From an uncultured Aquimarina sp. (lineage in GTDB: Bacteria > Bacteroidota > Bacteroidia > Flavobacteriales > Flavobacteriaceae), in contig CANMSO010000008.1 in the NCBI GenBank assembly GCA_947500545.1, positions 124,001 through 188,000 on the forward strand: DNA of 64,000 nt, written 5' to 3'. Shown here piece by piece: positions 62,481 to 64,000 of this stretch. Numbering within the stretch: position 1 is the first letter of the stretch; each line of letters starts with the position of its first letter. Under the pieces are notes generated by a model. It saw only the letters and a list, made by a program, of their open reading frames with translations, had not been told where the DNA came from and searched no databases. The position numbers were made by a program, and so were the translations under genes.

Positions 62481-64000
62481 AATCTACAAATAGTCGGATA
62501 TTTGCAATTCCGAAACAATTACTTCCATTTTCTTCTACTCTGGCATACACTACGTCATCTCCCTGAGTATTTTGTGTAAGATTAGTAAACGTGGTAATTG
62601 CATTTGTATCTAATAACGCATCGTTTGTATTTTGAAAATAGCTAATGGTTAATCCAGCAGCGGTAACTCCGGATAATATTTGCTGGTTGGCTTCAGATAA
62701 ATCAAAAGAAATAAAACCATCTTCTGTACCATCATTATCACAAGCTCTTAGTTCTGCATCATTTACAACAGTGGTACTTACTTGTAGGGTAACCGTTGTA
62801 ATGCTAAAACAGTTTGTGTTATCGCTATTAATAACACGAGCAAATATTTGTTGGTTGTTTTGATTGTTTTCAAAAGCTGAAATATTGGTAATCAGAGGAT
62901 TACCCGATTGCGCAGATGGTTGGTCTACAAAAAATTGAACAGAATAATCTGTGTTATTACCCGTAAGTTGATCTTCTGCAAGAGTAAGATCGAATAGTGT
63001 AATATTATCTCCAATAACTTGATATGCATCACATTGTACTAGTGTTGTAGGGTTCATAGGAGGGACTTCAGAAAAAGTAGCGTTGGCTACTCCTGTGAGA
63101 GGGCAGCTACCGTCATTAAGATCGACTTCCAGTCGATAATTGGCAGTTGCGGTTATATCCAAAAAATTAGTAGTATCTGCTATTTGAACATTATCTACAA
63201 ACCAAGTATATGTTGCCCCTGCAATGTTTTGGTATGATAGTCTAAATGTTTCTCCTTCGCAAAGTGAAAGATTAACATTATTAGGATCTCCCATATTTAT
63301 AATATCAATAGTTTGCGCAAAAATTGATTGAATAAAAGGAGGAAGTCCTAGACGAGCTCCTCTAATTCCATCAGTGTTGATAAGAAGGCCCTGTTGGTTG
63401 AAAATTACGTTTGCAGGTAGCTCTTCGGGATTTTCTACAACCCCAAGATAATCACCTTGATTTGTTCGGAAATCATAGAGTGTTCGGTAAATTTTCCCAT
63501 CTGGTCCTAACTGCAAAGCTCCTTCTGTAAAGGGAGAAGTATCCTGGCTATTTTCATTAAGAATTCGTGTGCCACTGGCGGCGATTTGATTGTCCGGTAG
63601 TGTAAGGTCATATTGTAAAAGAAAACTAATTCCATTACCTTGATCACCCACCCCCACCGAAGAGTATAATCGTTGTCCGCTCTGAGAAAATTCAATACCA
63701 TAAGGAGAGTCACCATCATAAAGCTCAATCTCATTGCTAACTATTCCGGTTGTATTGTCAAAATCATATAGCAAGATTTTCCCTGGACCATTACCAGCAG
63801 TTTGGGTTGCAAATCCAAAATGCGCTACGGCTAATTTATCTCCTTCGGGAGATGTTTTAATATAGCCCAAGGCATTACGACGGTATCCCGAAAGCGGTAC
63901 AGTAACACCTATTTGAGAAGTTACAGGACTAGAATCCACACCTGTTTGTTCTACTTTAAAGGCATAAAAAGTATCTACGAAATGAGTGATTACCCAAAAA
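61756..64000 (-). CDS. Type IX-secreted surface protein, partial (N-terminus beyond window)
   Basis: The frame is open to base 64000, so the gene is cut by the right edge; the GTG at 63939 is not the start. The visible upstream residues (WVITHFVDTFYAFKVEQTG) are the typical opening of this protein type. About 250 residues of beta-propeller-like sequence (SPEGDKLAVAHFG.., PYGIEFSQSGQRLYSS) are followed by Ig-like repeats and a type B sorting domain almost identical to that of the neighbour (FPEYFTPNGDGFHESW). It lies 74 bases past (upstream of) the first paralogue on the same strand. Confidence 0.88.
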   Translation of the reverse strand, partial: FWVITHFVDTFYAFKVEQTGVDSSPVTSQIGVTVPLSGYRRNALGYIKTSPEGDKLAVAHFGFATQTAGNGPGKILLYDFDNTTGIVSNEIELYDGDSPYGIEFSQSGQRLYSSVGVGDQGNGISFLLQYDLTLPDNQIAASGTRILNENSQDTSPFTEGALQLGPDGKIYRTLYDFRTNQGDYLGVVENPEELPANVIFNQQGLLINTDGIRGARLGLPPFIQSIFAQTIDIINMGDPNNVNLSLCEGETFRLSYQNIAGATYTWFVDNVQIADTTNFLDITATANYRLEVDLNDGSCPLTGVANATFSEVPPMNPTTLVQCDAYQVIGDNITLFDLTLAEDQLTGNNTDYSVQFFVDQPSAQSGNPLITNISAFENNQNNQQIFARVINSDNTNCFSITTVTLQVSTTVVNDAELRACDNDGTEDGFISFDLSEANQQILSGVTAAGLTISYFQNTNDALLDTNAITTFTNLTQNTQGDDVVYARVEENGSNCFGIANIRLFVDSLPNIEMQEEYFLCQNQANLSIDAGALPGNNPSNFTFLWSTGETTETIFVSQSGIYTVEITSIQTGCSETRTVEVIGSGLAIIESVDIIDAVNNNTVTINAQGLGNYEYAIEINGVLGAFQDDPTFTNVPPGFHTVYVRDKNGCTPVTTRDISVVGFPEYFTPNGDGFHESWNVEGISAQILSNSLIYIFDRYGKLLKQLRAGGNGWDGTYNGRLMPSSEYWYRVELEDGRIITGSFSLIR

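Noticed and set aside
1..64000. tRNA, rRNA or prophage genes
   Set aside because: No cloverleaf-like sequence, rRNA signature, integrase, transposase or phage structural gene was seen on either strand by eye.

Overview
The window is chromosomal DNA from a marine-type member of the Flavobacteriaceae (Bacteroidota), possibly near Aquimarina, although genus cannot be fixed from sequence alone. The support is AT-rich DNA, weak Shine-Dalgarno sites, TAnnTTTG-type -7 promoter boxes, TonB-dependent receptors with STN or carboxypeptidase-like N-domains, an ECF sigma/FecR pair, type IX secretion type B C-terminal domains, BshC, and LytTR and Reg_prop sensor systems. I see no rRNA, tRNA, CRISPR array, insertion sequence or prophage.

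Layout. At 1-5448 a lipoprotein with a 39-aspartate tract and a truncated small membrane protein lie divergent from an ECF sigma / FecR anti-sigma / TonB receptor cell-surface signalling set. At 5463-8560 are a serine hydrolase, rimO and two tandem 59-residue lipoproteins. At 9138-12682 are a methyltransferase broken by one in-frame stop, trmL, a secreted NTF2-like protein, a PhzF-type isomerase and a SigZ-like sigma factor. At 12859-20497 are an M3 and an M14 metallopeptidase in one operon, bshC, an anchored unknown protein and a flavin-type oxidase.

At 20606-25443 is the most unusual part: a lipoprotein whose C-terminal third looks like an aerolysin/natterin-type pore-forming module, divergent from an unknown proline-tailed protein, a 7-TM protein, a HisKA_3 kinase and a LuxR-type regulator. 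From 25586 to 41133 come housekeeping and mixed genes: guaA, a LysM/periplasmic-binding lytic-type protein, DUF922, DUF3820, SRPBCC, amidohydrolase, lysA, a Lon N-domain protein, sucC, a DUF985 cupin, a methyltransferase with a duplicated N-half, DUF1456, Hsp20, and an SPFH/Arc pair.

From 41217 to 50218 the window is dense in phospho-signalling: CheY-like plus PAS kinase, a Reg_prop sensor kinase, a REC-kinase protein, and a LytTR regulator with a LytS-like kinase. The LytTR pair is divergent from a TonB receptor (50479), which is followed by a frameshifted DUF1569/DinB-like gene and an apparently orphan molybdopterin oxidoreductase. The right end holds a uvrB - adenine/adenosine deaminase - tautomerase run and two type IX-secreted paralogues sharing a C-terminal half; the second runs off the window edge.

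Main leads: the pore-former-like lipoprotein; the tandem micro-lipoproteins; the Asp-tract minisatellite; two single-lesion gene breaks; a mini-ORF sharing its translation leader with hsp20; and a GTCA-type repeat cluster upstream of hsp20. Functional names rest on motifs read by eye; no database search was run.
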